From the NCBI RefSeq assembly GCF_012767755.2, contig NZ_AP023189.1, forward strand, positions 620,001 through 684,000: a stretch of DNA of 64,000 bases. The letters are read 5' to 3'. This document shows positions 8,775 through 18,116 of this stretch, piece after piece. Position 1 is the first letter of the stretch. Every line of letters starts with the position of its first letter. The notes beneath the pieces were generated by a model. It saw only the letters and a program-made list of their open reading frames with translations. It was not told the DNA's origin and searched no databases. This DNA is from Pseudomonas tohonis. GTDB taxonomy: Bacteria; Pseudomonadota; Gammaproteobacteria; Pseudomonadales; Pseudomonadaceae. A program made the translations under genes and the position numbers.

Positions 8775-9635
8775 GTGAGTACTGAAGAGTCGGGTTATTC
8801 GATCTATAGGCGTCTGGTTTCGCAATTGATGAACGGTGAAGAGCAGCTCCCCAGCCTGCCCATGATCACCATGGAGATCCGCCGGGCCCTGGCCAATCCG
8901 GATGCCAGTACCTCTTCCCTGGCGCGGGTCATCAACAAGGATCCGGCGCTCAGCGCAACGCTGGTCAAGCATGCGGCCAGCACGCGCCTGCGCACCGCCT
9001 TGCCGCCCAAGACCCTGGAGGACGTGATCCGCACCCTGGGCATGCTGGAGGTGGACCGCATCACCATGGTCCACAGCATCAAGAGCCTGTTCACCCTGCA
9101 CAGCGCCTCGCACAAGAAACTCTTCGTCGACACCTGGAGCCGCCTGGCCCGGCGCGGCAGCATCAGTGCCGTGCTCGCGCGCCTGCTCGGGCACGCCTCT
9201 TCCGAGCACGTGCTGCTGGCCAGTGTGCTCAGCGACATCGGTGCCCTGGCGATCCTTTCCGCGTTCAAGGACGCCCAGCAGATCCCCTCGCCCGAGCTCT
9301 ACTCGCGCCTGTGCCGGGAGTACGGCAAGTCCCTCGGCGTCATCGTCCTGAAGAAGTGGGCGGTGGACGACAGCTATATTGCAGTGGTGCGCGGCCTGGG
9401 CGCCTGGGACGGATCCAGCGGCCCCGGCGTCGAGCTCGTCGACCTGATCAACCTCGGCCTGTTCCACGCGCTCCGCGAGGCCGGGCCCACCGCCCTGCTG
9501 CCGCCCCTGCGGGAGTTGGCTGCCTATCGCAAGTTGCAGCCGCCCCTCAACGCCCTGGACCCCAGCGGCAATGGCCTGGCCCTGGTAGCCAGCCAGCGCG
9601 CCGAGATCCAGCGGGTGGAGTCGCTGCTCCAGTAG
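8775..9635 (+). CDS. HDOD domain protein
   Basis: A 286-residue single HDOD-domain protein without catalytic additions. The domain spans about residues 20-215: LPSLPMITMEIRRALANPDAS, then LARVINKDPALSATLVKHA, then LEDVIRTLGMLEVDRI. HDOD proteins are regulatory, HD-fold proteins often linked to motility, chemotaxis or c-di-GMP signalling, and the next gene is a chemoreceptor. I chose the GTG at 8775 (MSTEESGYSIY): the frame is open far upstream, but that part reads as non-coding arginine/glycine-rich sequence overlapping the opposite gene. The start is the least certain point. Confidence 0.8.
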   Translation: MSTEESGYSIYRRLVSQLMNGEEQLPSLPMITMEIRRALANPDASTSSLARVINKDPALSATLVKHAASTRLRTALPPKTLEDVIRTLGMLEVDRITMVHSIKSLFTLHSASHKKLFVDTWSRLARRGSISAVLARLLGHASSEHVLLASVLSDIGALAILSAFKDAQQIPSPELYSRLCREYGKSLGVIVLKKWAVDDSYIAVVRGLGAWDGSSGPGVELVDLINLGLFHALREAGPTALLPPLRELAAYRKLQPPLNALDPSGNGLALVASQRAEIQRVESLLQ

Positions 9636-9825
9636 TTGCACCGTTCGGGTGCGTTGCCTTCCCGTCGCAGGGCCGCTGCGGGGTTCCGCTGGCCGGAGAG
9701 CCTCGTAATGCGCCGTGCGCAGCCTTCCCGGCGCATCGGCGTTCTTGGGTACCACCCCGGGTTCGGCTTTTGCATGATGCAGGCTTTCGGCCTACCCGCC
9801 GATCCGGGTCCAATGAGGTGTCGTC

Positions 9826-11853
9826 ATGACAGCATTACTCACGCCGGGCGTGCGCCTGCTCGAAGGGTTCAGCTTCGCGCGCAAGTTCCAGCTGCTCTTC
9901 CTCCTGTTCATCCTGCCGCTGGGCTATGCCCTGTGGGTGATCACCGCGTCCTACCTGGACCGCCTCGGCCTGGTCGATGGCGAGCTCAGCGGCATGCGGG
10001 TGATCGCCACCCTGGCCGACGCCCAGCACGAAGTGGGCGCCCAGCGCCTGCTGCTGGCCCGCTGGAAGGGCACCGAGGATGCCGCCAGGGCGCAGCTCGA
10101 ACAACGGGGCGGCCGCCTACAGGAAGCCCTGGCCAGGGTCGAGGCGCAGTTGCAGGCGGAGGGGCTAGGCGAGCAGAGCCGCAAGCTGTTAGAGGAGGCC
10201 CGTTCGCGCAGCGAGCGCATCGGCTTCCAGGCCCTGGCGCCGCTGGCCCTGCCCGATGCCCTGGAGCGCTTCCAGGACGTGTTGCAAAGCCTGCAATCCC
10301 TGCGCGAGCAGGTGGCCACCGAGACCGGCCTCATCCTCGACCCGGGGATGGACACCTACCTGATGATGGAGCAGCTCACCTACGTGCAGCCGCGCGCCCA
10401 GGAGCTGCTCGGCAGCTTCGCCGCCAATGCCCATGGCGCCGTGGTGTCGCAGCACTTCACCCTGCAGAGCCGGGTCGCCGTGCGTGACCTGCGCCGCGCC
10501 CTGGACGACACCGCGCGGCAACTGCGCAAGGCCCAGGACGCCATCGCCCAGGCGTCCGACGTCAACGCCGCGCTGGACGGCCCGTTCCGCCAGGCCGACC
10601 AGGCCATGAGCGATTTCCTCGCCCGGGTCGACAAGGGCATGTTCGAGGCCAACCCCTTCACCCTCGGCACCGCCGAATTCGTCCAGCAGGTCGAGCGCCT
10701 CGATGGGCAACTGGTGGCGCTGCAAACGGCACTGACCGAACGCTTCCAGGCGCGCCTCGGCGACTTCCGCAGCCAGGCGCTGCGCAACATGGTCCAGGTG
10801 ATCGGCGCCTTCAGCCTGCTCACCCTGCTGGCCCTGTACATGCTGCTGTGCCTGAACGCCGCCATCCGCCGTGGCACCGCTGCCATCACCGAGGCCGCCG
10901 AGGGCCTGCGCGCCGGCGACCTGCGCGTCGCCGCCCAGGTCCATGGCCGCGACGACCTGGCGCAGATCGCCGAGGCACTCAACGCCGCCCTGGTGCAACT
11001 GCGCGGTTCGCTGGCCGGGGTCAACCAGGAGAGCAACCAGCTCGGCGGCACCGTGCTGCAGCTCAATGCCCAGGCCCAGGACACCCTCACCTCGGTGGAG
11101 CAGCAGCAGGGCCAGGTCAGCCAGATCGCCGCGGCCGCGCACGAGTTGGCGGCCACCGCCCAGAGCGTGGCCGAGAGTTGCGAGGGGGCGGCCCAGGATG
11201 CCCAGCAGACCCGTGAGATCGCCATGCAGAGCAACCAGCGCAGCGCCCGCACCGGAGCCAGCATGCGCGAACTGAGCACGCGCCTGGGCGACACCGTCTC
11301 CGCGTTGCAGCAACTGCGTGACCAGGCGCAGCAGATCAACCGCGTGGTGGACGTGATCAAGGGCATCGCCGAGCAGACCAACCTGCTGGCGCTCAACGCC
11401 GCCATCGAGGCGGCGCGTGCCGGGGAGCAGGGCCGTGGCTTCGCCGTGGTGGCCGACGAGGTGCGCAGCCTGTCGCAGCGCACCCAGGACTCCACCAAGG
11501 AGATCGGCGACACCGTCGCCAGCCTGCAGGGCGTGGTCGGCCAGGCGGTCGCCCTGATGGAGGCCGCCTTCAAGCAGGCCGAGGGCGACGTGGGCAGCGT
11601 GCTGAGCATGGGCGAGGACCTGTCCGGTATCGCCGATGCGGTGCAGCGGGTCAGCGACCGCCTGGCGCAGATCGCCACCGCCGCCGAGGAACAGGCCGCA
11701 ACGGCGGACGAGGTCAGCGGCAATATCCAGCAGGTCGACCAGGCCGCCAGCCTGCTGTTGCAGGGGGCCCAGTCGGTCCAGGCCGCCGCCGAGCAGCTGC
11801 ATCGCGGCAGCCAGGCACTGAACCAGAACACCTCGCGCTTCCGCCTGGCCTGA
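9826..11853 (+). CDS. Methyl-accepting chemotaxis protein
   Basis: A 675-residue inner-membrane chemoreceptor. TM1 is at about residues 20-43, then a periplasmic helical ligand domain of about 280 residues, TM2 at about 326-346, HAMP to about 400, then the cytoplasmic coiled coil. The conserved tip [20 protein letters not shown] lies near 515-535. There is no CheR-tethering pentapeptide at the C-terminus (it ends TSRFRLA). The mostly helical sensor, rich in Q and L and with [14 protein letters not shown], suggests a four-helix-bundle type domain; the ligand is unknown. It stands alone, 190 bp after the HDOD gene. Confidence 0.95.
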   Translation: MTALLTPGVRLLEGFSFARKFQLLFLLFILPLGYALWVITASYLDRLGLVDGELSGMRVIATLADAQHEVGAQRLLLARWKGTEDAARAQLEQRGGRLQEALARVEAQLQAEGLGEQSRKLLEEARSRSERIGFQALAPLALPDALERFQDVLQSLQSLREQVATETGLILDPGMDTYLMMEQLTYVQPRAQELLGSFAANAHGAVVSQHFTLQSRVAVRDLRRALDDTARQLRKAQDAIAQASDVNAALDGPFRQADQAMSDFLARVDKGMFEANPFTLGTAEFVQQVERLDGQLVALQTALTERFQARLGDFRSQALRNMVQVIGAFSLLTLLALYMLLCLNAAIRRGTAAITEAAEGLRAGDLRVAAQVHGRDDLAQIAEALNAALVQLRGSLAGVNQESNQLGGTVLQLNAQAQDTLTSVEQQQGQVSQIAAAAHELAATAQSVAESCEGAAQDAQQTREIAMQSNQRSARTGASMRELSTRLGDTVSALQQLRDQAQQINRVVDVIKGIAEQTNLLALNAAIEAARAGEQGRGFAVVADEVRSLSQRTQDSTKEIGDTVASLQGVVGQAVALMEAAFKQAEGDVGSVLSMGEDLSGIADAVQRVSDRLAQIATAAEEQAATADEVSGNIQQVDQAASLLLQGAQSVQAAAEQLHRGSQALNQNTSRFRLA

Positions 11854-11864
11854 TCGCCGGGCAA

Positions 11865-11886
11865 CCGGCCGCCTGCGGGCGGCCGG
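11865..11886. terminator. Hairpin between convergent genes
   Basis: CCGGCCGCC (11865-11873) and GGCGGCCGG (11878-11886) pair around a TGCG loop. There is no U tract, so it may be a weak or Rho-assisted end for both the chemoreceptor and the DUF1127 gene. Confidence 0.55.
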
Positions 11887-11892
11887 CCTCGC

Positions 11893-12126
11893 TCAGAGCT
11901 TCCAGAACGGTTTCAGCGCCTCATCGCGCGCCTGTTCGCGGGTCAGGCCGATGTCGCGCAGTGCCTGCTCGTCCAGGTCCAGCAGCGCCTTGCGCGTCTG
12001 CAGGCGGCGCCAGAAGCGATGCCAGCGGCCATCTCCCGCGGAGCGGGTGCTCGCGTGGACGCGCAGGTGGTCCAGCTCCAGCTCTTTCGCGTGGAGGCTC
12101 AGCCGCGTATCGCTCAGGCCGTTCAT
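11893..12126 (-). CDS. DUF1127 (YjiS-like) small protein
   Basis: A 77-residue basic protein ending in the DUF1127 signature: WRRLQTRKALLDLDEQALRDIGLTREQA. The ATG at 12126 (MNGLSD) is preceded by GAGGAG; an upstream frame to 12177 has no ribosome site. Small DUF1127 proteins of this length are linked to RNA/phosphate and stress metabolism in alpha-proteobacteria (known), but the role here is open. It is divergent from a MocR-type regulator 179 bp away, an arrangement that suggests regulation by it. Confidence 0.85.
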   Translation of the reverse strand: MNGLSDTRLSLHAKELELDHLRVHASTRSAGDGRWHRFWRRLQTRKALLDLDEQALRDIGLTREQARDEALKPFWKL

Positions 12127-12184
12127 GTCGATCTCCTCGTGCCGGGGTGTATGGAGGACATGATGCGCGGCGGGCAAAAAGCAT

Positions 12185-12265
12185 TACAGATTCAAGGCGT
12201 GGGTATTTTTTTCATACAGATTGCGCGATGGATCGTCTGAATCCACAATTTGCCCGTCATCTGTA
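12185..12265. promoter_or_regulatory. Candidate MocR operator: TACAGATT direct repeats
   Basis: TACAGATT occurs at 12185-12192 and again at 12215-12222, exactly 30 bp apart, with an inverted ATCTGTA at 12259-12265. The sites lie in the gap between the DUF1127 gene and the MocR gene. MocR/PdxR regulators are known to bind direct repeats, often with an extra inverted site. The assignment is inferred. Confidence 0.55.
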
Positions 12266-12305
12266 CCGGTCCGTGCAAAGCGGGCTCCGCGCAAGGGGAA
12301 CTGTC

Positions 12306-13745
12306 ATGAAGCTCTACACCCAGCTCGCCGAAACCCTCGCCGCTCGCATCGAGCAGGGCTACTACCGGCCCGGCGACCGCCTGCCCTCGGTCCGCGCCCT
12401 GAGCCAGGAGCACGGCGTCAGCCTCAGCACCGTCCAGCAGGCCTACCGCCTGCTGGAGGATGGCGGCCTGGCCGTGCCCCGGCCCAAGTCCGGCTACTTC
12501 GTGCCGCCCCGTCGCGCGGCCCCGGCGCTGCCGGCCATGACCCGCGCGGCGCAGCGCCCGGTGGACGTGTCGCAATGGAGCGATGTGCTGGAGCTGGTCA
12601 AGCGCGGCGCCCGCGACGGCCTGGTGCAACTGGGCCGGGGCATGCCCGATGTCACCAGCCCGACCCTGCGACCGCTGCTGCGCAGCCTGGCGCAGGTCGC
12701 CCGGCGTCCCGACCTGGGCGGCCTGTACTACGACGCCATCCAGGGCTCGCTGCCCTTGCGCGAACAGATTTCCCGGCTGTTGGTGGATGCGGGCTGCCAG
12801 ATACCCGCCAGCGACCTGATCATCACCACCGGCTGCCACGAGGCGCTGTCCGCCTCCATTCGCGCCATCTGCCAGCCGGGGGACATAGTCGCGGTGGATT
12901 CGCCGAGCTTCCATGGCGCCATGCAGGCGCTGAAGGGCTTCGGCATGAAGGCCCTGGAGCTGCCCACCGACCCGATCAACGGCATCAGCCTGGAGGCGCT
13001 GGAGATGGCCCTGGAGCAGTGGCCGATCAAGCTCATCCAGCTCACCCCCAACTGCAACAACCCGCTGGGCTACATCATGCCGGAGGCTCGCAAGCGCGCC
13101 CTGCTGACCCTGGCCCAGCGCTACGACGTGGCGATCATCGAAGACGACGTCTACGGCGACCTGGCCTACCGCTACCCGCGCCCGCGCACCATCAAGTCCT
13201 TCGACGAGGACGGCCGCGTGCTGCTGTGCAGCTCCTTCTCCAAGACCGTGGCGCCCGGTATCCGCGTCGGCTGGATCGCCCCCGGTCGCTACTTCGACCG
13301 GCTGCTGCACATGAAGTACATCTCCACCGGCGCCACCGCCACCCAGCCGCAGATCGCCCTGGCCGAATTCCTCGCCAGCGGCGCCTACGAGCCCCACGTG
13401 CGGCGCATGCGCAGCCAGTACCAGAACGGCCGCGACCAGATGATCGACTGGGTGATGAAGTACTTCCCCGAAGGCACCCGCGCCAGCCGGCCCCAGGGCG
13501 GCTTCATGCTCTGGGTCGAGCTGGACGAGGGCTTCGACACCCTGCGCCTGAATCGCGCCCTGCTCGACAAGGGCGTACAGATCGCCTCCGGCAGCCTGTT
13601 TTCCGCCTCCGGCAAGTACCGCAGCTGCCTGCGCATGAACTACTCGCGCAAACCCGACGCCGAACAGGAAGCCGCCGTGCGCAAGGTGGGCGAGACGGTG
13701 AAGGCGTTGATGGCGGAGATGGCAGGCATGCAGGCAGAGGCCTGA
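12306..13745 (+). CDS. MocR-family GntR regulator with aminotransferase domain
   Basis: A 479-residue fusion regulator. A GntR winged helix fills residues 1-70 (YRPGDRLPSVRALSQEHGVS, STVQQAYRLLEDGG). A fold-type I aminotransferase domain follows from about 110: TTGCHEALSASIRAICQPGD, then NCNNPLG, then SSFSKTVAPGIRVGWI with the PLP lysine at about 313. MocR proteins act as PLP- or amino-acid-responsive regulators rather than enzymes. The ATG at 12306 has AAGGGGA upstream and follows a non-coding leader. It is divergent from the DUF1127 gene, a plausible target. Confidence 0.93.
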   Translation: MKLYTQLAETLAARIEQGYYRPGDRLPSVRALSQEHGVSLSTVQQAYRLLEDGGLAVPRPKSGYFVPPRRAAPALPAMTRAAQRPVDVSQWSDVLELVKRGARDGLVQLGRGMPDVTSPTLRPLLRSLAQVARRPDLGGLYYDAIQGSLPLREQISRLLVDAGCQIPASDLIITTGCHEALSASIRAICQPGDIVAVDSPSFHGAMQALKGFGMKALELPTDPINGISLEALEMALEQWPIKLIQLTPNCNNPLGYIMPEARKRALLTLAQRYDVAIIEDDVYGDLAYRYPRPRTIKSFDEDGRVLLCSSFSKTVAPGIRVGWIAPGRYFDRLLHMKYISTGATATQPQIALAEFLASGAYEPHVRRMRSQYQNGRDQMIDWVMKYFPEGTRASRPQGGFMLWVELDEGFDTLRLNRALLDKGVQIASGSLFSASGKYRSCLRMNYSRKPDAEQEAAVRKVGETVKALMAEMAGMQAEA

Positions 13746-13748
13746 CCC

Positions 13749-13801
13749 TGTAGGGGCGATGTAGGGGCGACTTCAGTCGCCCAGCAGCCCACCGGGCTGC
13801 C
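13749..13801. repeat. REP element (two-hairpin type), upstream partner of RAYT
   Basis: TGTAGGGGCGA occurs twice in tandem (13749-13759, 13760-13770). The second runs into the palindrome GGCGACT-TC-AGTCGCC (13766-13781), followed by a second hairpin GCAGCCC-ACC-GGGCTGC (13784-13800). The RAYT stop codon (13773-13775) lies inside the first palindrome. Confidence 0.9.
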
Positions 13802-14258
13802 AAGGTCCCCACACCCACACCGCATCCCAGTGCGAATACAGGCGAACGCTCCTGGCCAACCCGGCCCGCAGCGGGTTGGCTACTATGTAGCGCGCCACCT
13901 GCTGCAGATCCTCTTCTCTGCGCAACGCCCGGTCATGGAAGCCCCGCTGCCAGACCCTCCGGCCCGTGCCGAGCCGCTCGCCCAACCGCTTCGACGAGCG
14001 CCCCTTCAGCAGCTTGATGACCTGGGAGAGTGATAGGGGGCCTTGCAGGCGGATCAGCCAGTGCAGGTGGTCGGGCATCAGTACCCAGGCCAGCGATTCA
14101 AGCAAGCGCTGATCCTGGAGGCGGCGCATTTCGCCGATCACCAGCCGTGCACAGGCCAGATCGGCGAAGAGCGACTGTCGCCCTTCAGTGGTGACGGTGA
14201 TGTGGTAGAGGCGGCCGGGGGCCGAGAAGCGGCCGATACGCAGATCGTCTCGAGACAT
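13773..14258 (-). CDS. REP-associated tyrosine transposase (RAYT)
   Basis: A 161-residue Y1 single-strand transposase of the IS200/IS605-related RAYT group, which acts on REP sequences. The N-terminal part is RLYHITVTTEGRQ; the metal-binding HUH-type motif appears as PDHLHWLI; the nucleophile is probably the tyrosine in ARYIVANPLRAGL. Start: the ATG at 14258 (MSRDDLRIG) follows GAGG. REP elements in opposite orientation flank it (13749-13801 and 14359-14401), the classical REPtron layout. The last codons and the stop are encoded by the REP hairpins themselves. Confidence 0.92.
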   Translation of the reverse strand: MSRDDLRIGRFSAPGRLYHITVTTEGRQSLFADLACARLVIGEMRRLQDQRLLESLAWVLMPDHLHWLIRLQGPLSLSQVIKLLKGRSSKRLGERLGTGRRVWQRGFHDRALRREEDLQQVARYIVANPLRAGLARSVRLYSHWDAVWVWGPWQPGGLLGD

Positions 14259-14358
14259 GTCCCTGTCCTCGTTTATCGGGATAGGGGAATGTATCGGGGT
14301 GGCGTGGGGGCTGCGGCGCTTCGTGGGGTGGGAGGGGGCTGTATTTGCTGGGAGATGT

Positions 14359-14401
14359 GGGACCACTGCGTGGTCCCTGGGCGAATGAATTCGCCCCTAC
14401 A
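14359..14401. repeat. REP element, inverted partner of the RAYT-flanking pair
   Basis: The hairpin GGGACCAC-TGC-GTGGTCCC (14359-14377) is followed by GGGCGAAT-GA-ATTCGCCC (14379-14396) and CTACA. On the minus strand this reads TGTAGGGGCGAATTCATTCG, the same head as the copy at 13760 in reverse orientation. Confidence 0.9.
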
Positions 14402-14451
14402 GGTGGTGCCCAAGGAGGGCGGTGCTGGCCCGGAGGATCATCACCGTGTCC

Positions 14452-16629
14452 TCACCCCACCTTCTTCCCACTCGCCAGGTGCGCCGCCAGGGTGCGCAGG
14501 GCGCCGAGCTGGCGGCAGATCAGGCCGAGCTCGGTCTGCACCAGGCGGGCGCGTTCGTCCATGTCCTCGGGGAGCTGTTCCAGCTCCTTGGCCAGGGCTT
14601 CCTCGCTGTCGCTGTGGATGGTCACCGGCTTGCGCGCGGCGAGGTCGGTGGCGATCTCTTCCAGGGTCGTGGCGATGCGTTCGGCGGCATCGCCCAGCAG
14701 GCTGCCTTCCAGCGCCATGGGTTCGCTTGCGCGATGCGCGCCGAGGGCAGAGAGGTAGCTGAGCAGGGTGTGGGAGAGCACCAGGAAGCGGAAGCCGATG
14801 TCCGCTTCTTTACGGAAGTGGCCCGGTTCCATGAGCATGTTGGCCAGCGTCGTGGACAGCGCCGCATCGGCGTTGTGGGCGTTGCGCCGGGCCAGGCGGT
14901 AGGCCAGGTCGTCGCGCTTGCCGGCGTTGTACTGCTGCACCAGCTGGCGCAGGTAGCGGGCGTTGCAGGCCAGGGTGTTGGCCACCACGCGGTGCAGGCC
15001 GCGGCCCTGCCAGTCGGGGAGGATGAAGATCACCGCCAGCGCGGCGATCAGGCTGCCCAGCAGGGTGTCCACCAGGCGCGGCACGAAGAGGCCGTAGCTG
15101 TCGCCGATCTGGTTGAAGCAGAACAGCACCATCAGGGTGATCGACGCCGTCGCCAGGGTGTAGCGGGTGGCCCGGTTGGCGAAGAAGATCACCCCGGCGA
15201 CCACGGCGAACAGCGATTGCACCAGGGCGCTGGGGAACAGGTCGAACAGCGCCCAGCCCAGGGCCAGGCCGATGACGGTGCCGATGATCCGCTGCACCAG
15301 CTTGCGCCTCGTGGCGCCGAAGTTCGGCTGGCAGACGAAGACCGTGGTGAGCAGGATCCAGTAGCCCTGGCTGGGGTGGATCAGGTGCAGCACGCCGTAG
15401 CCGACGCACAGGGCGATGGCCATGCGCAGGGCGTGGCGGAACACCAGGGAGGTCGGGGTGACGTTCTGCTTCAGGCGTTCCCAGACGTCCTTCAGGCCCT
15501 TGGGCGAGCGATCCAGCAGGCTGCTGTCCTGGGCTTCGGCGAGGGCGTCGGGGTTGCTGGCGTCGGTCAGCAGGCGATCGAGGGTGGAGAGGTTGCCGGC
15601 CAACGCGTTGAGCGAACGCAGCAGGCCGCGCCAGGCCGGGTTGCTCTGGATGCGCAGGTGCTCCAGGGAGCGGTGCAGATCGTCCAGGGCCTGGGTGCCG
15701 TCGTTGTAGTCGAACGGCTGGCGCATCTGGATGGCCTGGCCGAGCGCCTGGCAGGCGCCCCCCTGCTGGCGCAGCAGGCGCTGGCAGCGGAACAGCACGT
15801 CGCTGTGGAAGAACGCCTCGGCCAGCTGGTTGTACGGATAGTGGGAGGAGCTGGCGCGTTCGTGGATGTCCTGGGCGAGGAAGTACAGCTTCAGGTAGCG
15901 GCTCACCTTGGGGCCGGGACGGGCGTTGCCGACGCGGTGCAGGATGATTTCCTTGGCCGCGTTCAGCGCCGCCACCACCTTGCCGTTCTGCTGTGCCAGC
16001 TCCAGTCGCTTGGCCTCCACGTCCAGCTCGCGCAGCGGCTCGAAGAGGTTGGCCTTGAGCTTGAGGTAGCGCCCCAGCTCACGGTACAGCCGGGCGAGGC
16101 TCTGCTGCACCGGCTGGTGGGTGAACAGCGCCTGCCAGATCACCGAGAGCAGGCCGTACCAGGCCGCGCCGCCCACCAGCAGCGCCGGCTCGCGCCAGAG
16201 GTCGTGGCCGACGCCGTCGCGCTGGTCGACGCCGATCATGCTGTAGATCGACAGGATCAGGGTCGCCGACGCGATGGTGGCGTAGCGCTCGCCGAGGGCA
16301 CCGAGCATGGTCAGGCCAAAGGCTGCCAGCGCCAGGGCGCAGACGAACAGCCAGGGATAGGGGAACAGCAGCTCCACCGAGAAGGAGGCGATGCTGAAGC
16401 AGCCCAGGGTGACCAGCAGCGCATTGAGGCGGCCCTGCCAGCTGTCGTCGGTCTCGGCCAGGGCGCTGGCGATGATGCCGAGGAACAGCGGGATCAGCAG
16501 CTCCATGCGGTCCTGCTGCCAGCAGAGCGCCATGCTGCCGGTGAGGGCGACGAACACCCGCAGGCTGTAGCTGAACTTGTCCTGGGCCCAGAGGCGGCGC
16601 AGGGAGTGACGGAGCGAGGTCGATGGCAT
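14452..16629 (-). CDS. yccS: YccS/YhfK-family (FUSC-type) membrane protein
   Basis: A 725-residue inner-membrane protein with the duplicated FUSC plan: a first hydrophobic block at about residues 20-170, a cytoplasmic region (about 175-390), a second membrane block (about 390-520) containing SQGYWILLTTVFVCQPNFGA, then a long helical C-terminus. Full length for YccS. Relatives form efflux-type pores for aromatic acids, but the substrate of YccS is not established. It is the only large gene between the RAYT and the HI0933-type flavoprotein. Confidence 0.88.
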   Translation of the reverse strand: MPSTSLRHSLRRLWAQDKFSYSLRVFVALTGSMALCWQQDRMELLIPLFLGIIASALAETDDSWQGRLNALLVTLGCFSIASFSVELLFPYPWLFVCALALAAFGLTMLGALGERYATIASATLILSIYSMIGVDQRDGVGHDLWREPALLVGGAAWYGLLSVIWQALFTHQPVQQSLARLYRELGRYLKLKANLFEPLRELDVEAKRLELAQQNGKVVAALNAAKEIILHRVGNARPGPKVSRYLKLYFLAQDIHERASSSHYPYNQLAEAFFHSDVLFRCQRLLRQQGGACQALGQAIQMRQPFDYNDGTQALDDLHRSLEHLRIQSNPAWRGLLRSLNALAGNLSTLDRLLTDASNPDALAEAQDSSLLDRSPKGLKDVWERLKQNVTPTSLVFRHALRMAIALCVGYGVLHLIHPSQGYWILLTTVFVCQPNFGATRRKLVQRIIGTVIGLALGWALFDLFPSALVQSLFAVVAGVIFFANRATRYTLATASITLMVLFCFNQIGDSYGLFVPRLVDTLLGSLIAALAVIFILPDWQGRGLHRVVANTLACNARYLRQLVQQYNAGKRDDLAYRLARRNAHNADAALSTTLANMLMEPGHFRKEADIGFRFLVLSHTLLSYLSALGAHRASEPMALEGSLLGDAAERIATTLEEIATDLAARKPVTIHSDSEEALAKELEQLPEDMDERARLVQTELGLICRQLGALRTLAAHLASGKKVG

Positions 16630-16784
16630 AACGGCCTTGTGGGCGTGCGGTCCGGGGGCTCGGCCCGCGCGGGTGTGCGTGGGCCGATGGCGAAAGGTTA
16701 CCGCTTGGATGCCGCCCGGGCGAGGCGGGTTACACCCGCTGGCGTGAATGCGCAGGCGCTGGCGCCGTCAGGCATGCCGTCGCC

Positions 16785-17957
16785 TCAGGCGAACTGCGCG
16801 GCGGCGTGCGCCGAGGCCCAGGCCCACTGGAAGTTGAAGCCGCCGAGGTGGCCGGTGATGTCCAGCACTTCGCCGATGAAGTACAGCCCGGGGGACTTCT
16901 GCGACTCCATGGTCTTGGACGAGACCTCGTGGGTGCTGACGCCGCCCAGGGTGACTTCGGCGGTGCGATAGCCCTCGGTGCCGGACGGGGTCACCTGCCA
17001 GTCGCTGAGGGCTTCGGCGATGGCCTGCAGCTCGGCCAGGCTGTACTGCTTCATCGGCCGCGAGACGAACCAGCGCTCGGCCAGCAGGCCGGCGAACTTG
17101 CGGGTGAACAGCTCGCCCAGCAGGGTCTTCAGCTCGGCATTGGGGCGCTCGCCCTGCTGCTGCACCAGCCAGGCGGGCACGTCGAGATTGGGCAGCAGGT
17201 TGATCGACACCGTGTCGCCCGGGTTCCAGTAGGAGGAGATCTGCAGGATGGCCGGGCCGCTGAGGCCACGATGGGTGAACAGGATGTTCTCGCGGAAGCT
17301 GGCGCCGTTGCAGCTCACGAGGGCGTCCACCGAGGTGCCGGAGAGCTCGGTGCACATCTCCTTGAGCTGGTCGGTGATGGTGAAGGGCACCAGGCCGGCG
17401 CGGGTCGGCAGCACTTCGTGGCCGAACTGGCGGGCGACCTGGTAGCCGAAGCCGGTGGCGCCCAGGGTGGGGATCGACAGGCCGCCGGTGGCGATCACCA
17501 GGGACTGGCAGCGCACCGGGCCGATGCCGGTCTGCAGCGTGTAGCCGGCGTCGTCGCGGGCGATGTCGGTGACGGCGGTGTCCAGGCGCAGGTCGACGCC
17601 GTGTTCGTCGCACTCGGCCAGGAGCATGGCGAGGATGTCGCTGGCCTTGTGGTCGCAGAACAGCTGGCCGAGCTTCTTCTCGTGGTAGGCGATGCCGTGC
17701 TTGTTGACCAGCTCGAGGAAGTCCCACTGGGTGTAGCGGGCCAGGGCCGACTTGCAGAAATGCGCGTTGGCGGAGAGGAAGTTGGCCGGCTCGGTGTAGA
17801 GGTTGGTGAAGTTGCAGCGCCCGCCGCCGGACATGAGGATCTTCTTGCCGGCCTTGTTCGCGTGGTCGAGCAGGAGCACCTTGCGTCCGCGCGCGGCGGT
17901 CTTGGAGGCGCACAACAGACCGGCGGCGCCGGCCCCGATAATCACCACGTCAGTCAC
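16785..17957 (-). CDS. HI0933/YhiN-family FAD flavoprotein
   Basis: A 390-residue NAD(P)/FAD-dependent oxidoreductase-like protein. The FAD Rossmann motif is VVIIGAGAAGLLCA at the N-terminus, followed by the family hallmark KKILMSGGGRCNFTN, then IATGGLSIPTLGATG and C-terminal GEVLDITGHLGGFNFQWAW. The function of the family is not settled. I chose the GTG at 17957 (MTDVVIIG), which has GAGGGTGG upstream; the ATG at 17993 would add 12 residues. It is divergent from the SBP gene at 18117. Confidence 0.88.
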   Translation of the reverse strand: MTDVVIIGAGAAGLLCASKTAARGRKVLLLDHANKAGKKILMSGGGRCNFTNLYTEPANFLSANAHFCKSALARYTQWDFLELVNKHGIAYHEKKLGQLFCDHKASDILAMLLAECDEHGVDLRLDTAVTDIARDDAGYTLQTGIGPVRCQSLVIATGGLSIPTLGATGFGYQVARQFGHEVLPTRAGLVPFTITDQLKEMCTELSGTSVDALVSCNGASFRENILFTHRGLSGPAILQISSYWNPGDTVSINLLPNLDVPAWLVQQQGERPNAELKTLLGELFTRKFAGLLAERWFVSRPMKQYSLAELQAIAEALSDWQVTPSGTEGYRTAEVTLGGVSTHEVSSKTMESQKSPGLYFIGEVLDITGHLGGFNFQWAWASAHAAAQFA

Positions 17958-18116
17958 GAACAAGAAACCACCCTCAGAAGTCGAATCGGCCAAGGCGCGC
18001 GCCGGTGGCGAAGTCTACCCTATGGAGGTGCCGCGACCAGCGCTCTCCGCTGGCTGGCAAGGGAAATGCGTGCAGTCCGGCGATGCCGACCGTCCCAGCC
18101 CCAGTGGAAGCCATGG

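Noticed and set aside
14422..16971. 849-residue open frame on the plus strand
   Set aside because: Antisense to yccS, with the Gln/Gly/Ala/His-rich composition typical of reverse frames in high-GC DNA; no motif or ribosome site.
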